DNA of 64,000 nucleotides from Vicia villosa. Lineage: Eukaryota > Streptophyta > Magnoliopsida > Fabales > Fabaceae. A model generated the notes under the pieces. That model worked only from the letters and a program-made list of their open reading frames with translations. It did no database searches and had not been told where the DNA came from. The stretch is taken from positions 124,001 through 188,000 of the forward strand of contig NW_026705575.1 in assembly GCF_029867415.1 (NCBI RefSeq), written 5' to 3'. The position numbers and the translations under genes are program-made. Positions 26,179 to 36,594 of the stretch are shown in pieces; the first letter of the stretch is position 1, and every line of letters starts with the position of its first letter.

Positions 26179-27970
26179 TTTTTTTTTTTTTTTATAAGCT
26201 AGGATTGAATTAAAACGAGTACTAGGGGTACTCGAACCCGCTTACAAAAGGAGTTCCAAAAAGCTCAGGAACTGAGAGATTACCGACCAACTGAAATCTA
26301 TGCTAAGTAAAAAAAACGGATTTTTACAAAAATCATAGAAATTACACTTGGAATAAGCAATTTCCCCAAAAAAGGACCATCTCCAAATCTTCAATTTAAT
26401 CTCCCAGGTGATGTCATTAACATTGCAAGACCCTCTGTTAAAAATGATGTCATTCCTCCTTAACCAAAGCCCCCTCACCACTGCCAACCAAATCAAACCC
26501 TCTCTTCTTTTATTTACCTTCTTCTTTCTCGCAAAAGAACACCAGTAGAGAAAATTCTGCCATGAGTTCACAACCAGATGCGGTTCTAGCCCAATCCACT
26601 CTGCAATGTTATCCCACACCAACCTAGATACCACACAACCAAAAAAACAGTGGAACAGATTTTCTTCCTCGTTATCACAAAAGACACAGGACTGATCCGT
26701 GATAGATGTTAAAATACCTCTACGGCGGAGCTGATCCTTTGTCGGCAGCCTGTTCAAAAGTAACCTCCAAACAAAACCCTTGATATTAAAAGGGACTGCA
26801 GCAGACCATAAATGAGAAAAAGCTCTAGAATGATCCTCTTCAAGAGACGAGACTTCTCTCCCTCCTGCCAAGCAATAATAACCTTCCTTTGTGGTGTATC
26901 CCTGTTCAATATCATGTTGCCATAAAACCGAATCCTCTATGTTTGCTTCCGGCCTAAATTGAGCAATACGGAGACGAAGATGCTGTAAAGCTGCGACCTC
27001 TCCAACAGGCAGACTTTCCGGACTTATTCCCAAATCTCCCCAGAACCAGGAATCGTTGAAGCGTTCTCCAAAATCTGCGATTTTCTTGCCCTTCATAGAA
27101 CTGATAGCGTACAGGCCCGTATAATTATCCTTCATAGCGGAGCTTCCTTGCCAAGCAGATTCCCAAAACAGGATGTTGTCGCTGCATCCCAACCTATACT
27201 TGAGATAACCTGTCAGAACAGGAACCGCATCACCACGCTCCAAGTTTACAATGTTTTTCCACCATGTCGAGAAACCACGGTTATTCGTATCTTCGGGCCA
27301 AGCTGCAAGCTGGAACAGAATAGAGCCGTATTTAGCTTCCAGAACCTTCTTCCACAACCCAGATTCACCTTTAATAATCCTCCAGCCCCACTTTAAAAGC
27401 AACGCCTTATTGAAATCATCTACCTTCTTCACTCCTAAACCACCTAAATCGATAGGTTGACATATCCGCTCCCATGAAACCCAATGAACTTTCCTGCAAT
27501 TTTCCTTTTCGCCCCACAAAAAGCTAGATTGGATTCGTTGAATCTCCTTACAAACCTTCAAAGGAGCTTGGTAAAAAGATAATTGGAAGATTGCAATGCT
27601 TGAAAGCACCGACTTCAACAAGGTGATTCTGCCCCCAAAGCTTAAAAATCTATTCTTCCAGTTTGACAGCTTCTTCTTTATCTTAGAAATAAGCGGAACC
27701 CAGGTAGAACAGAGCCCTGGATTGCAGCCTATCGGGATGCCGAGAAATTTGAAAGAGCTTCCTTCAATCCTGCAAGATAAAAAACTTGCGGCAGCCTCAA
27801 GAAAACGCTGATCTAAGTTAATCCCTATCAGCCTGCACTTGTTATAATTGACCCTCAAACCCGATGCCACCTCGAACGTCCTTAGAATAGCTTTCAGCGT
27901 CCACACTTGTTTCCAAGAGGCTGATCCCACCATGAGGGTATCATCTGCAAATTGCAAGAGATCCACTACG
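26179..27970 (-). mobile_element. 5'-truncated LINE (L1 type), minus strand
   Basis: A T-run at 26179-26193 is the poly(A) tail on the minus strand. The stop of a long reading frame lies 48 bp inside it. The element is cut at its 5' side within the reverse transcriptase. No clear target duplication was found. Confidence 0.85.
26242..27966 (-). pseudogene. LINE reverse transcriptase C-terminal part, 5'-truncated
   Basis: A 574-codon open frame that begins inside the RT domain: the catalytic FADD motif is at residues 6-9 (DLLQFADDTLMVGS), so fingers and most of the palm are missing. The following thumb and linker are typical of plant L1 (SFKFLGIPIGCNPG, WKNRFLSFGGRITLLKSVLS, LGGLGVKKVDDFNKALLLKW). 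A zf-RVT domain lies at about 385-465 (FVWRLLLNRLPTKDQLRRRG, CVFCDNEEENLFHCFFGC). The frame is still open although it cannot make an enzyme, which suggests a fairly recent insertion. The first codon is GTG just after the truncation point, not a genuine start. Confidence 0.9.
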
Positions 27971-28360
27971 CAATCAATTTAATAAAAAATTGTATTGAAT
28001 GGGTTTGTATAATATTAATTTAAATATTTTAATTTACATTTTAAGTTGATATATTAATATTAAAAAGAATTATATTAATAATAGTATTTTTTTCCAATAT
28101 TATGAACTAATAGATAATGTGGGAGATTGAGACTTCTTCCAAATAAAAGATGAGTGGTATAAGAATAAAAACATTATTTAAAAAAGTCCAATATTACTAT
28201 AATACATTCTTAGTATTGAATATATATTTATAAATTGTAATCTATTAAATTATTTTTAATTTTTTATATAAAAAACAAACTCAATATAAAATATCAATAA
28301 AAATATATTTATATCTATCTAAATGATAATTATTTATCAATAATAATTTAATAAAACTTT

Positions 28361-28387
28361 CCGCGCATCACGCGGGTAGACGTCTAG
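28361..28387 (+). mobile_element. Probable Helitron 3' terminus
   Basis: CCGCG-CATCA-CGCGG forms a 5-bp GC stem in AT-rich surroundings, followed 8 nt later by CTAG and then T. This matches the Helitron rule of a hairpin about 10 nt before CTRR, inserted between A and T. The 5' TC end was not located, so the size and which of the repeats between 23.8 and 28.36 kb belong to it are unknown. 27970-28360 is AT-rich with no gene. Confidence 0.5.
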
Positions 28388-29009
28388 TTAGATACAATTG
28401 GAAAGAGTTTCAACCTAAATAATGAAGTTTTGTGTAATCCGCCTACCCTGACTTAAAACAAAGTGAAATATGGGTCTCGACCCGCTAGAAAATTGTCCAA
28501 ATAAATGTTGAGGGTTATTTGGTTTGAATAAAAATAGTGGGAGCATTTTAATAAAAGTCCTTATTAAAATGATTTTGATACAATCTACTTTTACACGTTT
28601 TGTTTTTAGAATTTATTTTGCATTTTATTTTATATTTTACTGTGAAATATCCTTATGAATTAGGATGTAAGGATCAAAAAGGAGTTTATGAGTTGGTACA
28701 TAAATTGAGAATTGTTGTCTAGCACGAAAAAAATATTATGTTCTCAAGCAACCAATTTCTAACAACTTAATGTAACTAGATTCGACATGATACTTATGAG
28801 AAGGATCAAATCAAATGTCTATATATAATATATCTCATAATTGTAGTCGTAACGGAAAATAATATAATCATTAACTTCGAGGATTTTATTTTAAAATACA
28901 AGATACGAGAAATGTAAAACTTTACAATATTTTTTCTATACAAGTTAGAAATCCAAATTAATCTAAAACGGTTTTGAGATTTAAAATTTGGATTTCCTAA
29001 TAGATTAAG
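28388..29009 (+). mobile_element. Ty1/copia leader, later segment
   Basis: Contains GGGTCTCGACCCGCTAGAAA, then GTGGGAGCATTTTAATAAAA and TTTTATATTTTACTGTGAAA, consistent with a copia leader immediately before gag. No gag frame follows; the rest up to 29009 is unassigned. Confidence 0.5.
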
Positions 29010-29017
29010 TAGTTGAT

Positions 29018-29627
29018 CAGGGCCGTCTCGAATAATTCAGAGGCCCTGTTCTAAAAAAATTATATATATATTTAAAAAATATAAAAAAAAAATTTAAAAT
29101 TTTATTTATCTAAATTGTAAATAATACAAAAATTTAACTATTATTCTTTCTTTTTTAATTTATAACTTTATAAATAATTTTATAATTTCTTTATATATAG
29201 AATTAGTTAAATTTTTAACTTAACTTATATAGTAAAAACATGGTATAATATAAAATTAGGGGAATATTTCATAACTCTTATTATATTATTTTAAGGAAAT
29301 ATTATATCATTTATTAACTTATATAATTGAATTTTTATATTTATGTATATTTAACTTATTATTAGTGTTAAAGACATTATTTAAAGTAAACATTTAAATT
29401 CAACATATTTAAAAACAATAATTAATAGTAGAATAATATATAAAAGTAACTTTTCTTAAGATAATACACAGTAATAAAACAATAGACTAATATTACTTTT
29501 TAATATTTCATTTCCTAATTTTCATTTATGAAAATAATAAATAATAATAAAATAGTAAAATATGGGCCCTTTTAATTAGGAGGCCCTGTGCTATTGCACA
29601 GTTTGCACTCCTTATTCACCGGCCCTG
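29018..29627 (+). mobile_element. Non-autonomous hAT element, 610 bp
   Basis: Perfect 8-bp inverted ends, CAGGGCCG and CGGCCCTG, flanked by a perfect 8-bp duplication TAGTTGAT (29010-29017 and 29628-29635). Internal sequence is AT-rich with no coding potential. It shares the CAGGGCC start with the older hAT at 13050. Confidence 0.9.
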
Positions 29628-29842
29628 TAGTTGATCATAAATTTTATTTGAGATTGTCTCGAATATGTATATTAGATTCATTATGAATGAATTTTAAATA
29701 TATCTACCGCATCTTGTTGAAAAGAAAAAAGAAAAGTAGTTTGGGAATGCTAAATATATGAATTATAAAAGGAGTGGGGTTTATTTTATATTCCTTTGAA
29801 TTTTGGCAGAAAAAAAAATATCGGATAGATCCTTATACCCTA

Positions 29843-29923
29843 ATAAAGTATCATGCTCAGATGATGCTTGACGCACACAATAGGCAGATAGTTGTTTAAC
29901 ATGATCTAAGCATGATACTTTAT
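29843..29923. repeat. Small inverted repeat (hairpin)
   Basis: ATAAAGTATCATGCT at 29843-29857 is exactly complementary to 29909-29923, and pairing continues inward for several more bases with mismatches. It abuts the recognisable start of the right copia LTR fragment. Confidence 0.7.
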
Positions 29924-30105
29924 CTTCTGCCGTTCGTGATCAAAAGATAAAGCACACTTCAAGAGGTAATTTTTGAACCCTTACCAGTGTTTGGTTTGTG
30001 ATTAATAATTTAATCAAGATCCATTTATCAGATTATATCTGTTCATCAGGATTGTTCCGCTAAGAGGATAATTTTTTTTGAAAAATCCTTCTTAAAATCC
30101 CAACA
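29924..30105 (+). mobile_element. Right LTR fragment of the Ty1/copia element
   Basis: About 180 bp matching 12828-13013, including CGTTCGTGATCAAAAGATAA and the terminal TTCTTAAAATCCCAACA, followed by GTTTG, the same five bases that precede the left LTR. The 5' part of this LTR is missing or very diverged (a TATA-like ATTATAAAAGG occurs near 29771). Confidence 0.8.
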
Positions 30106-30110
30106 GTTTG

Positions 30111-30869
30111 GTGCAAAATTTTTAATTGAGATTCAATCAGATTTGTTAGCAATGTTTTTTTGGTTTGTTTGACGGTTAGTGAAAATAAATGAAGTTTTTT
30201 GCTGAAATCATGGTCTCACATCTGCAAGGGTGAGGACAAGTACATGAAAGGATATATAGGTCAATGTGTAGTCAGTTTCTGGAAAAGATTTTTCATCTCT
30301 ATGAAATACTTTAAAACTAATTTTATTCCTTGTTTGAGATAGTTGAGTTAAGATCTAAACATTGACACACGAACTCCATCAATTTTTTAGAATCTCTCCT
30401 TTAACTCATCCCAAACATCAGCATAATTTTCATGAAATAATATGTTTTGTGCAATAGAAACAGAAAATTAATTAATAAGCTAAGAATGTACTAAATGATT
30501 GCACCTTTCACATGCTTTACAATTGAGGTTATCATAATTAAATTAGGATTTGGCATTGATCCATCAATGATTGACAATTGGTTTTTATCTCCTGCTCGAC
30601 TCATTGATTTACATCAGCAAGCATATATTGGATCTATCAAGCTTTTGTGTGATTTAAACAAAATTTGGTCCATCACTATGATACTATCACGCTTTCTTTA
30701 GGATATATAGCTTTCTTTAGGATATATATTGATACGAGTTTGAAGAAATATGAGAAAACTATTTGATTTAGGAATGAAGGTTTAGAGGAGGAAGGAAATG
30801 GGGAAGAGGCTTGATGAATAATGAAGAAGAAGCTATGTGGAAAAATTGAGGAAGCTGTGTATTTATGGG
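30111..30869. other. No gene; probable continuation of the outer retrotransposon remnant
   Basis: AT-rich sequence following the copia target duplication. Short open frames lack motifs. I see nothing else identifiable. Confidence 0.4.
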
Positions 30870-31325
30870 TGTTCATCTACGAGGGGGCTCCCCACAAGTG
30901 CCAAACGATCACATTTTGCTTGAGGCAATCCCTCGCAAAATGCATTGATGGTTCCCAACAACCATAGTTAAAACACTAACATGTGAAGCGGTGACAATAC
31001 TTGTCGTTCAGAACAATTTGCAAGGGGCCTCTCCAAGCTAGCTGAACGGTCACATTTTGCTTGAGGTAGCCCCTCGCAAAATGCACACCCCCTGACATGC
31101 TTTCTGCGTTGACGTGACAAATGACAGAAGAGTATATCTGGCTACGGATTTCCCCTCGCAAATGCGTATATTATTGGCGCCATTTTGACTATGTGTTGGG
31201 TTACCCCTCGCAATGGGGCCTCCCCTAACAATGTATTTTTTTGTTTTATATTTTCTTCTTAGCGAGGGGGTTTATCCCCAGGCAATGTATATTTTTAGCG
31301 ACGGGGTTTTGTATTTCTTGTAGTG
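30870..31325. mobile_element. Right end of a second CACTA-type family
   Basis: It ends GTATTTCTTGTAGTG, the complement of a CACTACAAGAAATAC terminus. Before it lie repeated CCCTCGCAAAATGC/GCGAGGGG motifs (30930, 31070, 31144, 31205, 31262), including a longer duplicated phrase GTCACATTTTGCTTGAGG (30910 region and 31050). The subterminal motif differs from that of the 13502 element, so it is another family. No left end was found. Confidence 0.65.
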
Positions 31326-31870
31326 CTTGTTATTGCAAACTTTAAATCCATCATTGACACTCTCATGTTGTACACTCTCCTTGTTCCACTATTTAACTTA
31401 TAGATGCTTGTGTCATGTTCATGGTTTTAGTATATACGTGTTTATTCTCACTGATTTGTTTTCCTCTTTCAACACTGGCTTATGTCGTATTAATTGTTGT
31501 AATTGTTCTGTTTTTTGTTCTGTTGAAGGTTTTTGCTGCCCTGTTTTCGATTCTCTATTGAAGTCTTTATGTAGTTATATTTCTTTTAGTTTTACAACTT
31601 TGTTTTTTTGTTGGCAATAGAATTTATCATAAAAAGAAGAGTATAAGGGTTACTCGCCCAATTACAATGTTTTGTTGCCTTGTTTTTTTATTGTCCTGTT
31701 TTTTTTACAACCTTGGTATTCAGCTGCGATTTTTGTAACGTTAATACATTATGTTGTGTGTGAATTGTATTTTATTTTTGATTCCCGAGTTTTACTTTTA
31801 CATGAATATTATTTTTTTCTCTCCATAGATTTGTGTTTGAATTCTTTAACCAATAATGCGTTACATTTTA
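31326..31870. other. No identifiable gene
   Basis: T-rich sequence downstream of the PAR1 gene. The open frames are translations of T-rich DNA without motifs. Confidence 0.5.
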
Positions 31871-31876
31871 TTTATT
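31871..31876 (-). terminator. Probable poly(A) signal of the PAR1 gene
   Basis: Minus-strand AATAAA about 200 bp after the PAR1 stop codon, followed by another AATAAAAT-like stretch. This gives a 3' UTR of ordinary plant length. Confidence 0.5.
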
Positions 31877-32074
31877 GAAAGTATTTGGAGCACAAACAAA
31901 CTTCAAAATGAGAAAATTTGCTGAGTACCAACAAATGATTGTTTCGTCTACAAAGACTATTACAATAATCAAATCCCCACACATAATAATAAAGTCTTAA
32001 GACATTCTAAGGTTTTGCCATCTGTGCAAAGAAAGATAAATTGAAAACTAATCCATGGGTCTAAGATATTTTGT

Positions 32075-34995
32075 TTACAGAGGTGCAGGAGCAAATGCAG
32101 CAAGAATGTCCTCCGACACAGAAGAATCAGGTCCCGGGGCAGCTCCAGAGCTCACAAGCTCAACCATAGCACGGCGAGGGTTGTTCTTTTGCATTTCACA
32201 TAGGTCAGGCAAAAATACACCTACATTACAGTATAACAAATTTTATTTATTGAATAATCGATATATCTCATTTATTTTTTAATATAATAGTAATAAGAGA
32301 GAGGAAACAATACATAACCCTTTGTAAATAATTAATTATAAAATGTTTTCCTACAAGAAAAACAACCTTATTTTATTTTTTGTTTAAAAATGATTATGTG
32401 TATGTTTGATCAAACTTGAAGATAAAGTGTTAGACAATAAGGTATCTTGATGCTTTCATAATGAAAAGTGAATATTGATAAACATTGCCATGTATTTAAG
32501 CAAAACAAATTTATTGTGACATGAGACCTTATGTTTTCTTTTCTTTAGTATATGCAACCAAGAAATTAGGACAAAGAGAATAGACTAAACATCCTTATCA
32601 TGTTGAAATTTCCACCATGATTCATTATTATTTGTTAGTAAAGAAACATTCTTGAAGTTGAAAGGTCTTTTAAATAAAGACAGCAACATTTAGTTTTATA
32701 CTATATCAATATGGTCTAATATTTGAATTGTTCAAAATAAGATGAAAAAGGAATAACACATCATGAAATGAAATGTACTATTCCAGTCTTATTTATAAAT
32801 AAAGATTGTTTTTTTAAGTTTATTGAGTAATGAATGTATCTGGCCTATTACGCAGACCAGATACATTCATTACTCAATAAACCTAAAAAATAACTTTTGC
32901 TTATAAATAATTTCAAAATGTATGACTTGACTTATTTCTATTACATTTTGAAAGAAAATTTATTTACCCACCTCCCTATCTTCTTGGTCACCTCTGGCGA
33001 AAAACCCAAAATACCCTCACTTCGGAAATGCATTTCCGAAATGCTTTTTTTTCTTCAAAATTTGTTTTATTTCGGAAATGCATTTCCGAAAACACGAAAA
33101 AAAGGTGTTTTCGGAGATGCATTTCCGAAAACACCCTTTTTTTTTGGGGGTGTCTTCGATGATGCATATCCGAAATATTCCAAGACCAAATTGGTCTTGG
33201 AATGTTTCGGATATACACTTCCGAAAGAATTCAATAATTATTAAAAAATTAAAATCAAGGTGAATCAATACAATTAATAGGTATAAAATCAAGGTGAATC
33301 AAAATTTCCTAAACAATTTTAAAGTTAAAAATTATTTTACTAACTTATATAAATAAAAAAAAATTTAATTCCATAAGTAAATTTTGAATTATATAGAATT
33401 AAATATAAAATTTGTTCATTAAATAAAATCACGACAAAATCTTTTTTTAATTTTTTTAAACTAAATAAAAAATTATAACTAATTTTTAATTATGAATCAG
33501 AATAGAAATATATAAATATATAATAATAATTATTAATTTTGTAATGAAAATATATAAATATATAATATATAAATATATAATAATTAGTATATAAATATAT
33601 AAATATATAATAATTATTATAAATTAAAACACTCATTTTTTTAATTTTTATAATTATTATATAAATATATAAATATATTTATAATTAATATATAATAATT
33701 ATTATATAAATATATAAATATATAAATATATAATAATTTTTATAAATATATAATAATTATTATAATTATTATATAAATATATAAATTAAAACACTCATTT
33801 TTTAATTTTTTTTGTAAATACATAATAATTATTTTAAATATATAAATATATAAATAAAAATTTATAACTCATTTTGTAAGTGAAATTATTTTAATTTTTT
33901 TAATTAAAATTATTTTAAATTTTAAAATATGAATTAGAATAGAAATATATAATAATTATCATTCATAACTCATAAATTATATCAAAATATATAATTATTA
34001 TTAATTATTACTCATAAATTATATCAAATTTATGATATATGAATTAATTAATATCCTATAATTAATTTTTGGAATTTTAAAATTTTTTTTTTGTTTTTTC
34101 GGAGATGCATCTCCGAATTAATCAAAATCTCAATTTTTGGGACTTTTTCGAAAATGCACTTCTGAAGTCTGGAAAAATTTAGAAAAAAAAATATTTCAGA
34201 AATGCATTTCCGAAGCAGGGGTAAAGTGGGGTTTTCGCTGGAGGTGACCCATAGGGAGGTGGGTAAAGAAAAAATCTTTTGAAACAGTCAAATAATGTAT
34301 ATGCAATTTTCATTTTATTCCACTTTCCATTTAGTAACCAAACTTAAGTCTCTTAAATTAACTTTTAAATATAATTAAATTAACTAAATTAATCATTTAC
34401 TCAACTGAATTATCTTTATTTTTAAATGTGATTAATCGAGTGTTGTGCGTGCGCGATGCATAATATTTTTAATATAAACCAAATGAAAAAATATTTTTAC
34501 CTTCTCCGGCAGCCAAATTGAAATAAAGATCAACAATATTGTGACAATTCTGAAAACAACATGGTGAACAAAGTTTAGCTGTGAACTGCGACTCAAGCAA
34601 TGCATCTGAAGAAATTCCAACAAAATTCCTTTCAACTCCACAAGCTTTCACACATTGGTCAGTCTCTATGTATCCCGCCATTCTCTCCACCACAACTTCC
34701 GATGTTGTGCACTGATATTCTACGCCACCATCCGCGGCCTTCCCCGTCTCCAACAAACACCGTTTCCCCGAAGAAGCTATTGAGAAAGAACATAGATCCT
34801 TTTGCAACTCCTCGCACACAACTTCAGCTGAAAATTGAAGATTCAAAATGAAAATATATATCATGTCAATATTTAATTTTAAAATTTTAAGTAAAAAAAG
34901 TTGCATTAGTAGCTAGATTATTATTTAGCGTTCTTACCAAAAGATGCATGGATAAAAAGGGAAGAAAAGAACATAATCAATGGTAATTTAGACAT
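32075..34995 (-). CDS. PAR1: PAR1 family protein, three exons (34995-34938, 34827-34501, 32220-32075)
   Basis: Spliced exons give 176 residues, the usual PAR1 size. Exon 1 encodes a signal peptide ([20 protein letters not shown]). Exon 2 holds most of the Cys-rich domain ([67 protein letters not shown]). Exon 3 continues [20 protein letters not shown] and ends in an Ala/Pro-rich tail (AAFAPAPL). Eleven cysteines are present in the mature part. Both introns have GT..AG borders and phases fit exactly (A and G codons rebuilt across the joins). PAR1 genes respond to photoassimilate accumulation and the products are secreted; the biochemical role is unknown. Intron 2 is 2.28 kb because of transposon insertions. 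No disabling change is seen, so it is probably functional. It is the only ordinary host gene here. Confidence 0.93.
32785..32912. mobile_element. Hairpin MITE in PAR1 intron 2
   Basis: A perfect 26-bp inverted repeat (32818-32843 and 32857-32882; arm GTTTATTGAGTAATGAATGT then ATCTGG) with a 13-bp loop, and weaker outer pairing of CTTATTTATAA with TTATAAATAA. The arm resembles widespread plant Tc1/mariner-type MITEs. Confidence 0.75.
32963..34267. mobile_element. Non-autonomous TIR element with clustered palindromes, in PAR1 intron 2
   Basis: The ends are long imperfect inverted repeats of about 45 bp: TTTACCCACCTCCCTAT, then GGTCACCTC and GCGAAAA on the left, and the complement on the right (34223-34267). 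Next to each end are 20-bp palindromes of the type TTCGGAAATGCATTTCCGAA: five on the left (33021, 33071, 33110, 33155, 33206) and three on the right (34098, 34147, 34195). The centre is AT-rich with no coding sequence. No clean target duplication: flanks GAAAATTTA and GAAAAAATC are only similar. Superfamily unresolved (MULE-like by TIR length, CACTA-like by subterminal repeats). Confidence 0.7.
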
Positions 34996-35129
34996 GGTTT
35001 AAAACTCTGGCTATTTAAAGATATGTGTATGGTTTATCAAGAGTTGTGGAATTGAGTGAGAAAAATGAGAAGTGTGGTATAGAAGAGATGTTGAGAAACT
35101 ATGTGAAAAAGGTATAAAAGATTATATGG

Positions 35130-35139
35130 TTATATATAG
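35130..35139 (-). promoter_or_regulatory. Probable PAR1 TATA box
   Basis: Minus-strand CTATATATAACC about 135 bp before the start codon, giving a 5' UTR near 100 nt. No other convincing core promoter element is seen. The upstream stretch 35150-35720 holds no gene, only AT-rich sequence and a T-run at 35691-35706. Confidence 0.6.
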
Positions 35140-35728
35140 GTAGAAAATGTAACAAAGTGCCTCTAATGACGCGTTAAGAATTATTATGGCTGCCTAATAA
35201 GTTATCTTAGGGTCCACTCATTCTTTTTTTCTTAATTAAATATTTAAATATAATCATTTTTTGTGAGACATAAATTGACTTTGGACAATTATAGGTAAGT
35301 TTCCACATGTCAAAAAGAAAATTCTATGAAATATAGATGGCTGATTTTAATAGATTGTAGAATACGTTTACCATTATTTTCTATGACAATCTATTATTGT
35401 AACTCCTTTTGTCTCTAGAAGGCCACAAGTAGGTGAGGTTTAGAAAACCCCAGAAGTATGGTAGAAATAGGTCCGTTGATTGATGTTTATAGTCATAGCA
35501 TGCATCAAACTTAGACTACGATACATATTTAATTTTTGGCTTCAATTTTTTAATGGTAAAAAAGGTTAGACTTCCACATTTTAATATATCATGTAATTGA
35601 AGGAATGAGATGAAATACATATTTTGTTAAAGTGAAAATTCATAAGTGCTATATACTGGGTGTAATCGGTTATAGCTGAAATAACAGAAATTTTTTTTTT
35701 TTTTTTGTGTGTGAGGGTGTAATCAGTT

Positions 35729-36308
35729 TAGGGATGGCAATGGATACCCATGAGTACAGATACTAGTCTCTCGCTACCCATCCATTTAATAAAAATGATA
35801 TCCATATCCGCCCCATACCCGTGTGGATATTTGTCGGGTGGGTATCCGTGATATTTTAAATATCTGCGGGTATTTACGGATACCCATGGATACTTTTTTT
35901 AATTGAAATTTACTAATTTTTTATATATTGAATAGAAAATTTATCTTTTTATTAATAAAAAAGTATGTGTTATACATTTACTATATTAAATTCAAAAGCA
36001 TCTTATAATGAATATTGATGTAGAATGCGAGAAAATGTTAAAAGAATATTTAAGTATACTAATTGATATTAAAAAGTTATACAAGTATACTAATTTTAAA
36101 AGGATATTTAAGTAATTTTAATCATTATTAACGGATATGGATACCCGCGGGTATGGATACCATCAAATCCGTATCCGTACCCGTAAGTAAATGGATAACT
36201 AAAAATCCGTTTATAATATCTGTGGATACCCATTAAGCTATCTAACCTGTGTCCGTGACGGATTTTATCCGCGGATACCCGCGGGTATAGGTTTTTTTGC
36301 CATCCCTA
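35729..36308 (+). mobile_element. Non-autonomous hAT element, 580 bp
   Basis: 12-bp perfect inverted ends TAGGGATGGCAA/TTGCCATCCCTA, flanked by an exact 8-bp duplication AATCAGTT (35721-35728 and 36309-36316). The subterminal parts are rich in GGGTATCC/GGATACCC motifs in both orientations (for example GGATACCCGCGGGTAT near 36274). No coding sequence. Confidence 0.92.
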
Positions 36309-36316
36309 AATCAGTT

Positions 36317-36594
36317 ACACATTCGTAGTATCCAATTATCACTGTTATGATTTTGTTATGGTTACATGTTTTGTGTAACTAGTTACAAACAGTTAATTTC
36401 TATTTTTAGCTTTATTATTTGTATCCAATACATTGTAAATTGTATAAATACCTTGAAGGTATCAATGAATAAGATAACGTGCATTCTCACGCTCAATTAT
36501 ACTTTCTCTAATTCTATTCCTCACTCTCCACATTCAGTTACTCCATTTTCACCAATCGTGTGCAGCATCTTAAATTACAGTAGAAATTTTATAA
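36317..36594 (+). mobile_element. Probable Ty1/copia LTR remnant
   Basis: A TATAAATA at 36443-36450 within TGTATAAATACCTTGAAGGT is followed by a leader-like pyrimidine stretch. This resembles the U3/R part of a small plant copia LTR, and it is the sequence interrupted by the hAT at 35729. Ends were not identified. Confidence 0.4.

Noticed and set aside
31327..31620. Cys-rich 97-codon frame resembling a small secreted protein
   Set aside because: Starts only 2 bp after the CACTA terminus, in T-rich DNA, with no signal peptide or conserved cysteine spacing.
32897..33292. Frames on both strands with repeated KCISE/FRKHP/EMHFRK peptides
   Set aside because: They are translations of the 20-bp palindromes in the intron element; both strands give them because the motif is palindromic.
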